Of a DNA stretch of 64,000 nucleotides, positions 39,084-48,919 are shown piece after piece. The translations under genes and the position numbers were made by a program. Every line of letters begins with the position of its first letter. Position 1 is the stretch's first letter. The stretch is from contig OY782827.1 of the NCBI GenBank assembly GCA_963678395.1, forward strand, positions 62,001 to 126,000. The letters run 5' to 3'. This stretch comes from JAAYAE01 sp963678395. GTDB taxonomy: Bacteria > Bacillota > Negativicutes > Acidaminococcales > Acidaminococcaceae. The notes below the pieces were generated by a model, which did no database searches, was not told where the DNA came from, and saw only the letters and a program-made list of their open reading frames with translations.

Positions 39084-40523
39084 ATGCATTTTAAAAACAG
39101 GCGTTTAGCCATTATTGCAACCATTATCATAGTAGTACTTAGTTATATGACTTATAAATATATTTTGGCGGATCAAATCGGCAGTAACTCTATAGATAAT
39201 TTATCGCGTTCTGACCGTTTGAATTTGAAAAAAAATATAGTAGTAATGGGTGTAGACAAACGTGACGGCGATGTAGGTCGCTCGGACACTCTTTTTGTAG
39301 TTATGTTTGATGCTAAAAATAATCACGCAGCTCTACTGTCTATTCCGCGTGACACCATGGTTAAGATTCCTCAAAATGGCTGGGATAAAATTAACCATGC
39401 CTATGCTTATGGTGGACACAAAATGACTTCGCAGACTGTTGAAGAGTTTCTGGGTATACGCATCAATAACTATGTAGTTATCGATTTTAAGGGGTTTGTA
39501 CGAATCATAGACGCTATAGGCGGCATAGATATTGATGTAGAAAAAAATATGCACTATACTGATCCTTATGACGATGATGGCTTAGTTATAAACCTTACTA
39601 AAGGGCAGCAACGTTTAGATGGTAAGAAAGCTATTGAGTATGTACGCTATCGTGATGAAGAAGGTGATATCGGACGTATTAAGAGACAACAAAAGTTTAT
39701 TGCTGTCGTATATGATAAAATCACCAGTTCTAAAATTTTGTTAAAGGTACCTGGCCTTATTAAAGAAAGTACCTCTATGATAAACACTGATATGTCCCTA
39801 AGTGATATGGTTAGCTTAGCTAAGGCAATGCATACTCAGATGAAAGCTGAGGGTGGTCTGACTATGGCTACAGTACCGGGAGAGGCAGCTTATATTGATG
39901 ACATAAGTTATTGGATCCCTGATATGACTGATTTACGTGAACAAATGGTACGAATGCAGGGGGCAACTATGAGTTCTAAGTATCGTCAGGCAGCTGAGCG
40001 TTATGAAGATGAATATAAGCGCTTATTGCAGGCACCTACAGAAGAAGGAAAGAGTGATACCGGAGGTAAAAAAGTAAAAATTATAAAGAAGCCTGCGAGT
40101 AAAGAGTTGCAAGCCGCGATTAAAATAGCACAGGAAACAAACAAAAAAAAGCTGGGTACAAAAGTAGAAAATATCGATAACGGCCCAGAACAAGAAGCGG
40201 ACGCTCCAAAAGTTGTTAGCAAGGAAAACTCTAAAACGGCGATTGAGACTACTGGTAAATCAGTAAGGGTACAAATAATAAACTGTAGTGGTCACCCAGA
40301 ATACACTGCAAAAGTGGCTGCTTTGACCCGAAAGGCTGGTTTTGCAGTAGTGGGAACTGGTTCCGGTGAGGTTAGGGCCGACACTCAAGTGGTATCTTCT
40401 TCTTCGGCAGGAAGCACTATTAGCAAGTTGGCAAGCCTGCCCTTCCGTTATTTTTTACGCATAGTTGATAATCCCAATGCAGGTGTAGAAGGCACTATTT
40501 ATATTGGCGAAGATTTTAGCTAA
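39084..40523 (+). CDS. LytR-CpsA-Psr (LCP) family protein with LytR_C domain
   Basis: 479-aa membrane-anchored protein: one N-terminal transmembrane helix (about residues 6-24), then the LCP domain with VMGVDKRDGDVGRSDTLF, LLSIPRDTMVKIP, KINHAYAYGG and the arginines of YVRYRDEEGDIGRIKRQQ. A charged linker (residues about 310-390) leads to a LytR_C domain (VRVQIINCSGHPEYTAKVAAL). LCP enzymes transfer glycopolymers from lipid carriers to peptidoglycan. ATG 39084 is a few bases after AAGAGGATATG. Intact. Confidence 0.92.
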   Translation: MHFKNRRLAIIATIIIVVLSYMTYKYILADQIGSNSIDNLSRSDRLNLKKNIVVMGVDKRDGDVGRSDTLFVVMFDAKNNHAALLSIPRDTMVKIPQNGWDKINHAYAYGGHKMTSQTVEEFLGIRINNYVVIDFKGFVRIIDAIGGIDIDVEKNMHYTDPYDDDGLVINLTKGQQRLDGKKAIEYVRYRDEEGDIGRIKRQQKFIAVVYDKITSSKILLKVPGLIKESTSMINTDMSLSDMVSLAKAMHTQMKAEGGLTMATVPGEAAYIDDISYWIPDMTDLREQMVRMQGATMSSKYRQAAERYEDEYKRLLQAPTEEGKSDTGGKKVKIIKKPASKELQAAIKIAQETNKKKLGTKVENIDNGPEQEADAPKVVSKENSKTAIETTGKSVRVQIINCSGHPEYTAKVAALTRKAGFAVVGTGSGEVRADTQVVSSSSAGSTISKLASLPFRYFLRIVDNPNAGVEGTIYIGEDFS

Positions 40524-40551
40524 AAAAGTAAAGTTTTTTACAAAAAGGGGC

Positions 40552-40580
40552 TTGCATAATGTATACAAGAATGCTACAAT
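40552..40580 (+). promoter_or_regulatory. Candidate promoter of a short transcript
   Basis: TTGCAT, 17 bp, TACAAT, located after the LCP stop and only about 33 bp before a strong terminator, with no gene between. Confidence 0.4.
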
Positions 40581-40612
40581 AAATTTGTAAGAATTAAATA
40601 GCCCCTCATTTG

Positions 40613-40638
40613 GCCCTTCATAGTAAGGGCTTTTTTTT
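40613..40638 (+). terminator. Terminator downstream of LCP gene / short transcript
   Basis: GCCCTT/AAGGGC stem with 6-nt loop followed by T8 at 40631-40638. Confidence 0.7.
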
Positions 40639-40650
40639 GCCTCTTTCTTT

Positions 40651-40679
40651 TTGACCAAGTAGTCAATGAATGGTATAAT
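40651..40679 (+). promoter_or_regulatory. Promoter of first MATE gene
   Basis: TTGACC, 17 bp, TATAAT; TTGAC and GTCAA form a small dyad over the -35 box, a possible operator. About 50 bp before the start. Confidence 0.6.
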
Positions 40680-40731
40680 AACTCAATCTATTTAAGTATT
40701 TAAAGTTTATGAATGTGAAGTGATAATATAT

Positions 40732-42123
40732 ATGGAAACAAATAATAGCAAAAAAGCAGAAGCAAATATATTAGACTATGAGCCTATAGAAAAATTATTG
40801 AAAATGTTTGCTGGACCTGCCATAGTTTCTATGGTAGCGAGCTCTTTATATAATATAATAGACCAAATTTTTATTGGACATGCAGTAGGCTATTTAGGAA
40901 TTGCAGCGACGACCATTGCCTTTCCACTGGTTACCATAGTTATGTCAGTGGGAACCTTATTGGGTGTGGGCGGTAGTGCTTTTGCTGCAATCAAATTAGG
41001 TGAAGGCAAACCGAAAGATGCACAAAAGATACTTAATACCGTTGCGGCGGTACTTTTGTTGGTAAGCGTTTGTATGGTAGTGGTTGGTCTTACGTTTTTG
41101 GAACCAATATTAACTTTGTTTGGTGCTACAGAGGCCACTATGCTATACAGCAAGCAATTTAGCAGCGTAATGATTGCTATTATACCGCTTACTACTTATT
41201 TAATAGCTTTAGCCAATATGGCCAGAACTGATGGGAGTCCGCGTTTATCTATGCGAGCATTGGTAGGCGGCGTACTAATAAATATAATTTTGGCTCCTAT
41301 TTTCATTTTTGGTTTTGGCTGGGGAATTTTAGGCGCTGCTTTGGCAACTGCGTGTGCGCAATTATTTTCAGTTACTGTTTTGCTGTGGTATTTCACAAAA
41401 GAAAGTAAAATGCGGTTGAATAAATATGACTTTCTGCATCCCCATAAGGAGTTATTAACTAGAGTATTGGCTATAGGGGCGTCTAGTGGACTGGTGCAAC
41501 TAAGCTCAACAATATTGCAAATAGTTTTGAACAATTCCTTACTATATTATGGAAATATGGAACCAATTGGTGGTGATGCTGCTATTGGTGCTATGGGGAT
41601 TGTTATGAAGGTTAATATGGTATTTATTTCCATATGTATTGGAATTGGTATTGGAGCACGGCCTATTGTAGGCTTCAATAGGGGAGCGGAAAAGTATTTC
41701 CGCGTTAAAGCTGTTTATAAGATGGCAGCTAAGTGGGCAACTGTTATAACCTGTATTGGTTGGCTCTGTTGTATGTTTATCCCTCATACCATTTTGCAGA
41801 TTTTTGGCAGTGGCAGCGCACCAGGCTTTCTTGATTTTGCAACAGATGGTATGCGTTTGTTTCTAGGTGGAGTTTTTACGGCGGGGTTTCAGATTATTTC
41901 TACTAGCTATTTCCAAGCAACAGGACAGCCGCTAAAGGCCTCGATACTATCTCTTATGCGACAATTTATTTTGCTTTTGCCTTTAATCATTGCACTACCA
42001 TTTTGGTTTGGACTTTATGGTGTTTTATATGCAGGGGTTATTGCCGATTTAATATCGGCAACTGTAGTTTTTGCATTTATTCATAGAGAGATGAAAAAGT
42101 TAAGTGGTTTAATTAAAGGTTGA
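40732..42123 (+). CDS. MATE-family multidrug/Na+ antiporter
   Basis: 463-aa membrane protein with twelve predicted helices in two repeats. MATE features: IEKLLKMFAGPAIVSMVASSLYNIIDQIFIGHAVG at the start, LGVGGSAFAAIKLGEGKPKDAQ after helix 2, GIGARPIVGFNRGAEKYFRV in the second half. Exports cationic drugs or metabolites using Na+ or H+. ATG 40732 used; a GTG four codons upstream is weaker. Followed by MerR regulators. Confidence 0.9.
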   Translation: METNNSKKAEANILDYEPIEKLLKMFAGPAIVSMVASSLYNIIDQIFIGHAVGYLGIAATTIAFPLVTIVMSVGTLLGVGGSAFAAIKLGEGKPKDAQKILNTVAAVLLLVSVCMVVVGLTFLEPILTLFGATEATMLYSKQFSSVMIAIIPLTTYLIALANMARTDGSPRLSMRALVGGVLINIILAPIFIFGFGWGILGAALATACAQLFSVTVLLWYFTKESKMRLNKYDFLHPHKELLTRVLAIGASSGLVQLSSTILQIVLNNSLLYYGNMEPIGGDAAIGAMGIVMKVNMVFISICIGIGIGARPIVGFNRGAEKYFRVKAVYKMAAKWATVITCIGWLCCMFIPHTILQIFGSGSAPGFLDFATDGMRLFLGGVFTAGFQIISTSYFQATGQPLKASILSLMRQFILLLPLIIALPFWFGLYGVLYAGVIADLISATVVFAFIHREMKKLSGLIKG

Positions 42124-42216
42124 ACTTTCGTTGGTTAAAAAGTTACGAGAATAGTTACTGATTAGTGCAATAAATATTGTATAATGGAGGAAAACAGAAC
42201 AAAGGAGAGATTTCAA

Positions 42217-43218
42217 GTGAAAGAATACCTTTCAATTGGAGAAATGGCTAAATTGCACGGTATTACACGTCAAACGCTACTTTATTATGATAACATAGAG
42301 CTTTTCAAACCAATAAAGGTCACAAAAAGAGGATATCGTTTTTATGGAAAAGAACAAATGCCTACTTTAAGAGAAATTTGCTTTTTAAAATCTACCGGTG
42401 TCAGTTTGAAAGATATAAAGGAGCAGTTAGAACGTAGGGAAGTGGCACTAGAAGTGAAATTGCTAAATAGGCAGAAAGATATCATTGCCTCACAAATAGA
42501 AAAATTAAATAAAATGCGTGAATATTTAAAGCAGAGAATAAATTTTTGCGAAGAGGCAGCAGACGGTGTCAAAATGAAGATGCTTTACGAACCTTTTGTG
42601 CGCTATATTGGAGAACGCGAGGCAGTATTTTCTGACGATTTACCTGAAAACAGAGAGCAATGGCCAAACTATATAGCAGAACTATGGAAAGATATTTTTC
42701 AACGTGAGATGGTAGTATCTTGCAATATTGGCTTTACATTGCGGGAAAATTCTATTATGAAAAATGACTATTTAAAAAAAGCGCGCTATTGTATATTTTT
42801 GCCATACCATGACGATAATCTACCAAAAGTAAAGACGATTCCAGCAGGAAAATTTGTCTGTATATATGCATATGGCATATATTATGACATTACATATATG
42901 AAAAAATTGCTGGGATGGATAGATGCCAATGGCTACGAATTATGTGGTGATATATTAGATGTATGTTTATTAAATAAAGTATTTTGCAGTATGAAAAACA
43001 CAGAATTTTCTATGATTCAAGCACCAATTCGAAAAAATGAGGTAGAATTTTTTCGAATTGTCTTTGTGTGTGTTTATGAAACAATTTGGAAAATACTAGT
43101 GATCATATATTTTTTTGTTACTTTCTTAATATTAACTGGTAAAAAGTGCTATTTAAGTTATATTGCTACAATACAGTTTAAGTTAGTGTATAATAAGGTG
43201 AAAAAAATAAGGAAGTGA
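42217..43218 (+). CDS. MerR-family regulator 1 with GyrI-like effector domain; 3' end reads through a hairpin
   Basis: N-terminal MerR winged helix (EYLSIGEMAKLHGITRQTLLYYDNIELFKPI), long coiled coil (about residues 75-115) and a C-terminal GyrI-like ligand domain ending GYELCGDILDVCLL. GTG 42217 with AAGGAG is preferred; the ATG at 42184 overlaps the -10 sequence TATAAT. Its paralogues end just after QAPIRK, but here about 60 extra residues follow. Adding one A to the A6 run at 43032-43037 would give CGA AAA AAA TGA, a stop inside the terminator-like hairpin, so the extension is probably due to a 1-bp loss. Confidence 0.82.
   Translation: MKEYLSIGEMAKLHGITRQTLLYYDNIELFKPIKVTKRGYRFYGKEQMPTLREICFLKSTGVSLKDIKEQLERREVALEVKLLNRQKDIIASQIEKLNKMREYLKQRINFCEEAADGVKMKMLYEPFVRYIGEREAVFSDDLPENREQWPNYIAELWKDIFQREMVVSCNIGFTLRENSIMKNDYLKKARYCIFLPYHDDNLPKVKTIPAGKFVCIYAYGIYYDITYMKKLLGWIDANGYELCGDILDVCLLNKVFCSMKNTEFSMIQAPIRKNEVEFFRIVFVCVYETIWKILVIIYFFVTFLILTGKKCYLSYIATIQFKLVYNKVKKIRK
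43026..43059 (+). terminator. Hairpin at the original end of MerR gene 1
   Basis: 13-bp perfect stem AATTCGAAAAAAT / ATTTTTTCGAATT with an 8-nt loop, now inside the coding frame. Confidence 0.55.
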
Positions 43219-43223
43219 TTATT

Positions 43224-44055
43224 ATGGAAAATTATATATCCATTAGTCAAATGGCCAAATTACATGGTATCACACGGCAGACTCTTATACATTATGATAG
43301 CATTGGTTTGTTTACACCGATTACGGTTAATGAAAATGGCTATCGTTTTTATAGCAAGTATCAAATTCCGTATTTGCGGGAGATTTGTTTCTTAAAAAAT
43401 ATGGGGATTGAATTACACGATATTTTAAATCATTTTCAAAATCGCAGTCCAGCTAAGGAGATTCAGCTGTTACAGAAACAAAAAAAGATAATAATGGAGC
43501 AAATTGCTGAATTAAATAAAAAAAATGTGTATTTAAACCAACGTATTGATATTTATAGTGAGGCAGAAAATTGTGCTAAAATGCACATGTATGAGCCTTT
43601 TACAAAAAAAATTTTATTACGGCAAGCTATTATAACTGAACACAAACAACCTGTGAATTTGAATAATTTTCATGCTACTTTCACAAGTCTACGAGACAGT
43701 TTTTTTTGCAAAAGGCATAGAACCATCTAAAGGGTATGGATCATTGATTAAGCTAAAAGGTGTGCTAAGTAAGGATTGGACTAGAGGAGCTGAGTGTTTT
43801 ATTTTTTTGCCACAATGGCACGGAGATCTGGATAATCTGGTTAGGTTTCCCGTTGGTGAGTATGCTTGTTTATATAAATACGGACTGCCTTATGAGGGTT
43901 CTTATATAGAAAAACTATTAGTCTGGATTGAACAAAATAATTATGAACTATGCGGAGATATAATAGATGCACGCTTGCTAAACAATACTTTTTTGGCTGA
44001 CGATGATAGCACTGATCTTAGGATGCTACAAGCGTTGGTGCAAAAAAGAAAATAA
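43224..44055 (+). pseudogene. MerR-family regulator 2, frameshifted
   Basis: Paralogue of regulator 1: YISISQMAKLHGITRQTLIHYDSIGLF at the N-terminus, coiled coil, and a C-terminal effector domain VGEYACLYKYGLPYEGSYIEKLLVW...NYELCGDIIDARLL. The halves lie in different frames; dropping one T from the T8 run at 43700-43707 joins RDSFFAKGIEPSKGYG. ATG 43224 follows AAGGAAGTGAT. Lies just upstream of speF and may once have been its activator. Confidence 0.8.
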
Positions 44056-44078
44056 TTTTAAAAAAAATGAAAAACCTC

Positions 44079-44109
44079 TTGACTGTATTGTGACCATATA
44101 ATCTACCAT
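44079..44109 (+). promoter_or_regulatory. MerR-type promoter of speF (19-bp spacer) with long-range leader repeat
   Basis: TTGACT, 19 bp, TACCAT; the spacer holds the dyad TATTGTGACCATA. The same arrangement, with the dyad equally displaced by 2 bp towards -35, occurs at 50295-50325. MerR regulators act on such over-long spacers. The leader also has a 9-bp inverted repeat TTGTGTGAT (44115-44123) / ATCACACAA (44161-44169), which could fold before the speF ribosome site. Confidence 0.65.
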
Positions 44110-44665
44110 GATGATTGTGTGATAACAATAATAGTTGAGAGGTTATTTTTGTGTCCGGACATCACACAAGAGAAGGTTTTATATTTTAATGGGAGGTTAT
44201 CAAGTGAAACATTTAAAGATTGCTTACGTACCAGGGGTCCAAGATTATTTTACTACTAATCGTGAGTTGGTTGAAGTTTCGAATACCGACTTTACAGATG
44301 TGTCCGCTGTTGTTTTAACTAGCGAAAACACAAAAGAAGCTCAAGCCGTATTAGATAGCAAGTTTGATATCCCGTTGTTTGTTTTTTTAGTTAATGGAAC
44401 ACCAATAGATGAATCATTGGTGGGTAAGATTTGTAATGTAATGGATACAGAACATTTTGATTTACAACTTTATAGCAGACGTATTGATGCTGCGGCAACT
44501 CAGTATGAAGAGAATGTCCTACCACCATTTTTTAAAGCACTTAGTGAATATGTTAATAGTGGTAATGCTGCTTTTGATTGCCCAGGTCACCAAGGTGGAC
44601 AATATTTTCGCAAGCATCCTGCTGGTCGTTATATGTATGATTTTTATGGCGAAAATTTATTCCGC

Positions 44666-44705
44666 TCTGATATTTGTAATGCCGATCTGATATTTGTAAT
44701 GCCGA
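44666..44705 (+). repeat. 20-bp tandem duplication in speF
   Basis: Two abutting identical 20-bp units; 20 is not a multiple of 3, so the duplication alone breaks the speF frame. Confidence 0.93.
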
Positions 44706-45204
44706 TGTTAAACTTGGCGATTTGCTTATTCATGAAGGTTGTGCTTGTGAAGCCCAAATTCATGCGGCCGAAGTATTTAATGCGGACAAAACATATTTCG
44801 TGTTAAACGGAACGTCCGCTTCCAATAAGGTAGTTACAAATGCTTTGTTAGCACCTGGAGATTTGGTTTTATATGATAGAAATAATCATAAATCCATTCA
44901 GCAAGGAGCTTTAACCCAAGCTAGTGCTAGTGCGGTTTATTTGGAAACTGCTCCTAATCCCTTTGGTTTTATTGGCGGTATAGATGAACACTGTTTTGAG
45001 GAAAAGTACTTGCGCGAGTTGGCAGCAGAAGTAAATCCAGAGAAAGCAAAAGAGCAACGTCCTTTCCGTTTGGCTGTTATTCAATTAGGTACCTATGATG
45101 GAACTATTTATAATGCCCGACAAGTTGTTGATAAGATTGGTAAACTTTGCGACTATATTTTATTTGATTCTGCTTGGGTAGGGTATGAACAGTTTATTCC
45201 TATG

Positions 45205-45246
45205 ATGAGAGATTGTTCACCATTGATGAGAGATTGTTCACCATTG
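45205..45246 (+). repeat. 21-bp in-frame tandem duplication in speF
   Basis: Two abutting identical 21-bp units encode MRDCSPL twice where homologues have the heptapeptide once (FIPMMxDCSPLLLDL), close to the PLP lysine. Confidence 0.93.
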
Positions 45247-46436
45247 TTGTTAGATTTGACGCCGGAAGACCCAGGTATCATTGTTACCCAGTCTGTGCAT
45301 AAACAACAAGCCGGGTTCTCACAAGTATCCCAAATCCATAAAAAAGATAAGCATATTAAAGGACAAAAAAGATACTGCAATCATAAAAGATTTAATAATG
45401 CCTTTATGCTTCAAGCTTCAACTAGTCCATTCTATCCGCTTTTTGCAGCATTGGATGTTAATGCTCAAATTCAAAGTGGGCCAGCAGGACAAAAACTTTG
45501 GCTTGACTGTGTAAAAATGACAATAGATGCTCGCAAAGCTATATTAGCTAATTGTTCCATGATTAAACCTTTTATTCCTCCTATGGTGAGAGGTAAAAAA
45601 TGGGAAAGTTATGATACAGATGTAATGGCTAAAGATTTAGAATTTTTCAATTTTCATCCAGGTGAAAAGTGGCATTCTTTTGCTGGCTATGGCGAAAATC
45701 AATACTTTGTTGATCCTTGCAAACTAATGTTGACTACTCCTGGCATTAATGCCAATACAGGTTCTTATGAGGAGTTTGGCATTCCAGCAACTATTTTAGC
45801 TAATTATTTGCGCGAAAATGGAATTATTCCGGAAAAATGCGATTTAAATTCAATTTTATTTTTAATGACGCCGGCTGAAAATCCTACTAAACTGCAAAAT
45901 CTTGTTTCTCAGATAGCACGTTTTGAACTGGCTATAAAAGAAGATTGGGCACTTGATGATGTTTTGCCAACTTTATATAAAGCAAATATGACTCGCTACA
46001 GAGGCTATACAATTCGTATGCTATGTCAAGAGATGCATGATTTCTACAAGGGAAATGCTGTTAAGGATTTGCAAAAAGCAATGTTTAGAAAAGCAACTTT
46101 CCCTGTGGCAGCAATGACTCCACAGGAAGCACAATGGGCTTTGATTAGGAATGAAACAGAATTAGTTCCTTTGACAGACATTGTGGACAGGATTGCTTTG
46201 GAAGGAGCATTGCCTTATCCTCCTGGAATTATTTGTGTAAATCCTGGTGAAAAATGGAATACAACTACACAGAAATACTTCTTGACTTTAGAAGAGAGCA
46301 TTAATAAATTCCCTGGTTTTGCCCCCGAAATTCAAGGCGTATATCTCCAAAAAGAAGGCGACCGTGTGAGGGCGTATGGATATGTTTTGCAAAAATAAGT
46401 TTTTGACAAAACATCCAGAGAAAGGGTGAATTATTT

Positions 46437-47776
46437 ATGGAAGCAAAAAAGAATAAAATGAGTGTTATGCAGTTGACATTTTTAACTGGTATTAACATGA
46501 TGGGCTCTGGCATTATTATGTTGCCGGCAAAGCTCGCAGAAGTAGGAACAATGTCTATTATTTCCTGGTTAGTTACAGCAACAGGTTCAATGGCTTTGGC
46601 CTATGCTTTCGCTAAATGCGGTATGTTTAGTAAAAAATCTGGTGGCATGGGTGGCTATGCTGAGTATTCTTTTGGCAAAGCTGGTAATTTCTTAGCAAAC
46701 TACACCTATGGTGTGTCTCTAATTATAGCAAATACAGCGATTGCGATTTCGGCAGTAGGCTATGGTTCTGATTTTTTTGGAACGGCGCTGACGCCAATTA
46801 TGGTATGTGTTTGGACCATTGCGACACTTTGGTTGGCAACCGTTTTGAATTTTGGCGGGGCTAAGATTACAGGTCAAATCAGTTCTTTTACCATTCTTGG
46901 TGTTATTATTCCTGTACTTGGTTTGAGCATATTTGGTTGGTTCTGGTTTAGCGGCGAAATGTACATTAATTCATGGAATCCTAATAATATTCCTAGTTTT
47001 GATGCAATAAGTATGTCTATCTCTATGACCTTGTGGGCGTTTTTGGGATTAGAGTCGGCCTGTGCTAATACGGATGCTGTTGATAACCCAGAGAAAAATA
47101 TTCCTATTGCTGTGCTGGGCGGAACACTTGGTGCTGCAGTTATTTATATAGTGTCCACTAATGTTATGGCTGGTATTGTTCCAAATGCAGACTTGGTTAA
47201 ATCTACGGCGCCCTTTAGCTTGGTTTTGCTACCATGCTTGGTGGTACTGCAGGTAAAACCGTTACCGCACTTATGGTTATGTCTTGCTTTGGTTCGTTAT
47301 TGGGATGGCAATTTACTATTGCCCAAGTTTTTAGAAGTTCAGCAGAAGAAGGTTATTTTCCTGCTATTCTCAAAAAAGTTACCAAGGCCGGGGTTCCTTT
47401 GGTAGCTATTCTTATTATTACCTCGTTACAAACTTGTTTGGCGTTGACTACTATTAGTCCATCGTTAACAAAACAGTTTAATGTTTTAGTGGATTTGGCT
47501 GTAGTTACTAACGTTATCCCTTATTTACTTTCTATGGCTGCAGTATCTGTAATTCAATTAAAAGCTGGCCTTACTCCGAGCCAAGCAAGATTTGCTAATT
47601 TCATGGCATTTATTGGGTCCATCTACAGCTTATATGCTTTATATGCTGCGGGGCTTGAGGCTATGACATCTGGATCTCTTATTACTTTTGCTGGTTGGAC
47701 TTTGTATGGTTTTGTTTCTAAGCGGTTTGATTTAGGTGTAAATACACCGTCTAAATTAGCAGTTAAAGAAGAATAG
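46437..47776 (+). pseudogene. potE: Putrescine:ornithine antiporter PotE, frameshifted
   Basis: APC-superfamily antiporter closely resembling E. coli PotE: MSVMQLTFLTGINMMGSGIIMLPAKLAEVGTMSIISWLV, AFLGLESACANTDAVDNPEKN, VMSCFGSLLGWQFTIAQVF. Exchanges external ornithine for putrescine, pairing with SpeF 38 bp upstream. The frame breaks at about 47224-47227 (TTTT); one extra T restores VFATMLGGTAGKTV. Combined length about 446 aa, normal. With both partners broken the decarboxylation/antiport system is probably lost. Confidence 0.86.
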
Positions 47777-47783
47777 TATTAAA

Positions 47784-47822
47784 AACCATTAGTCTATATT
47801 TGGACTATATAGACTAATGGTT
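47784..47822 (+). terminator. Terminator-like palindrome after potE
   Basis: Perfect 16-bp arms AACCATTAGTCTATAT / ATATAGACTAATGGTT with a 7-nt loop; no clear T-run follows, so it could also be an operator. Confidence 0.55.
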
Positions 47823-47918
47823 CATATTAACGGAAAAATTCATAAGAGATTTTTGTATGTAAAATTTGGTTACAATAAAGTAGCGCTTTTGACAAATTCT
47901 TTCTCCTCCACCTTTATT

Positions 47919-47949
47919 ATGGCCATCGCCTTCGATCAGCGATGGCCAT
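47919..47949 (+). promoter_or_regulatory. Stem-loop in the leader of MerR gene 3
   Basis: Perfect 11-bp GC-rich stem ATGGCCATCGC / GCGATGGCCAT with 9-nt loop, ending about 20 bp before the start codon region. Possible attenuator or terminator of upstream transcription. Confidence 0.45.
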
Positions 47950-47970
47950 TATTTATATACATAAGGAGTG

Positions 47971-48821
47971 ATGACGACGGAGCAACTGATTTCTATAGGA
48001 AAAATGGCAAAAATACAAGGAGTTACGCGGCAAACACTCATTTATTATGATGATATTGATTTGTTTAAGCCGGTTAAAGTTGATGAGAAAGGCTTTCGTT
48101 TTTATAGTAAAGCGCAAATCCCTTATTTAAGTAAAATTTGTTTTTTGAAATCTATGGGGGTAAAACTGCAAAGTATTGCAAAACATTTAGAGGCTCCATC
48201 ACCAACAAAAGAAATATCTCTTATGCAGGAGCAACAAAAATTGCTTGTTGCACAAATTAGTAGACTTAATAGATTACGAGATTGCCTAAATCAGCGTATT
48301 GATGTGTATGAAGAGGCAATAGATGGGGAAAAAATGGGGATAATAGGGGCGCCCTTTATCCAAGGAATAGCTGCTCGGCAGGCAATTTATGCGGAGTATA
48401 TAATAACAGGGCAAAACAAAGAAAAAAACATTTGAGTACGCTTGCAAGTGAAGACATTGTTAAAAAAAATACGCTTGCCACCGGTAACACGGGTGCTATT
48501 ATTAAGCTCGCTTCAATTAAGGAAGAAAATTGGCTCAAAGATGCTAGGCGTTGTATTTTTTTATCACATTGGGAAGAAAATGCGGAAGGGATAGTATCTA
48601 TTCCAAGTGGTGCCTATGCTTGCATGTATAAATATGGGGCAGCTTCAGATACGGCTAATCTTGAGCGCTTAGTCAGCTGGTTAGAGCTGAATGGTTATGA
48701 ACTTTGTGGAGATGTGATAGATGTGTGCCTGCTTGACGGTACCTTTAGCACATATAAAAGAGGGGTGGATTTTGGTGTTTTACAAGCCCCAATCAAAAGG
48801 AAACAATTTGGGAAAAAATAA
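47971..48821 (+). pseudogene. MerR-family regulator 3, frameshifted
   Basis: Third member of the paralogous set: LISIGKMAKIQGVTRQTLIYYDDIDLFKPV, coiled coil, then effector domain SGAYACMYKYGAASDTANLERLVSWLELNGYELCGDVIDVCLL. The break is at the A7 run 48422-48428; one more A gives KEKKHLSTLASEDIVKK in one frame. The ATG lies unusually close (3 nt) to AAGGAG. Follows potE, so the speF-potE operon is flanked by MerR genes on both sides. Confidence 0.8.
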
Positions 48822-48865
48822 GCTATGTCTCTAAATTAATTTAAAATTAATTAGAGACATAGCTT
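48820..48865. terminator. Shared hairpin between convergent MerR gene 3 and MATE gene 2
   Basis: About 20-bp stem (AAGCTATGTCTCTAAATTAAT with ATTAATTAGAGACATAGCTT, one bulged base), starting at the MerR stop codon. Confidence 0.65.
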
Positions 48866-48919
48866 TGTGTCTAAATTATTCAGCCTAAAGCGTATATAAA
48901 TTGAGTTGTTTTTCGAAAG

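Larger units (their letters stand above)
44204..46398 (+). pseudogene. speF: Inducible ornithine decarboxylase SpeF, frameshifted by a 20-bp duplication
   Basis: PLP-dependent decarboxylase of the large (about 730 aa) Orn/Lys/Arg class, converting ornithine to putrescine. Strong resemblance to E. coli SpeF: AFDCPGHQGGQYFRKHPAGR, VFNADKTYFVLNGTSASNKVV, and the PLP lysine in TQSVHKQQAGFSQ. The GTG start 44204 has GGGAGG upstream. A 20-bp tandem duplication (44666-44705) shifts the frame; one copy gives LFRSDICNADVKLGDLLIHEG. A second, in-frame 21-bp duplication (45205-45246) repeats MRDCSPL. Operon with potE. Confidence 0.88.

Noticed and set aside
44100..44203. A speFL-like arrest-peptide leader upstream of speF
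   Set aside because: No small frame with a ribosome site and the HIRR-type sequence of enterobacterial SpeFL is visible; only a 9-bp long-range inverted repeat is seen.
47817..48050. 77-aa frame between potE and MerR gene 3
   Set aside because: It begins inside a terminator-like palindrome, overlaps the MerR start and has no ribosome site.
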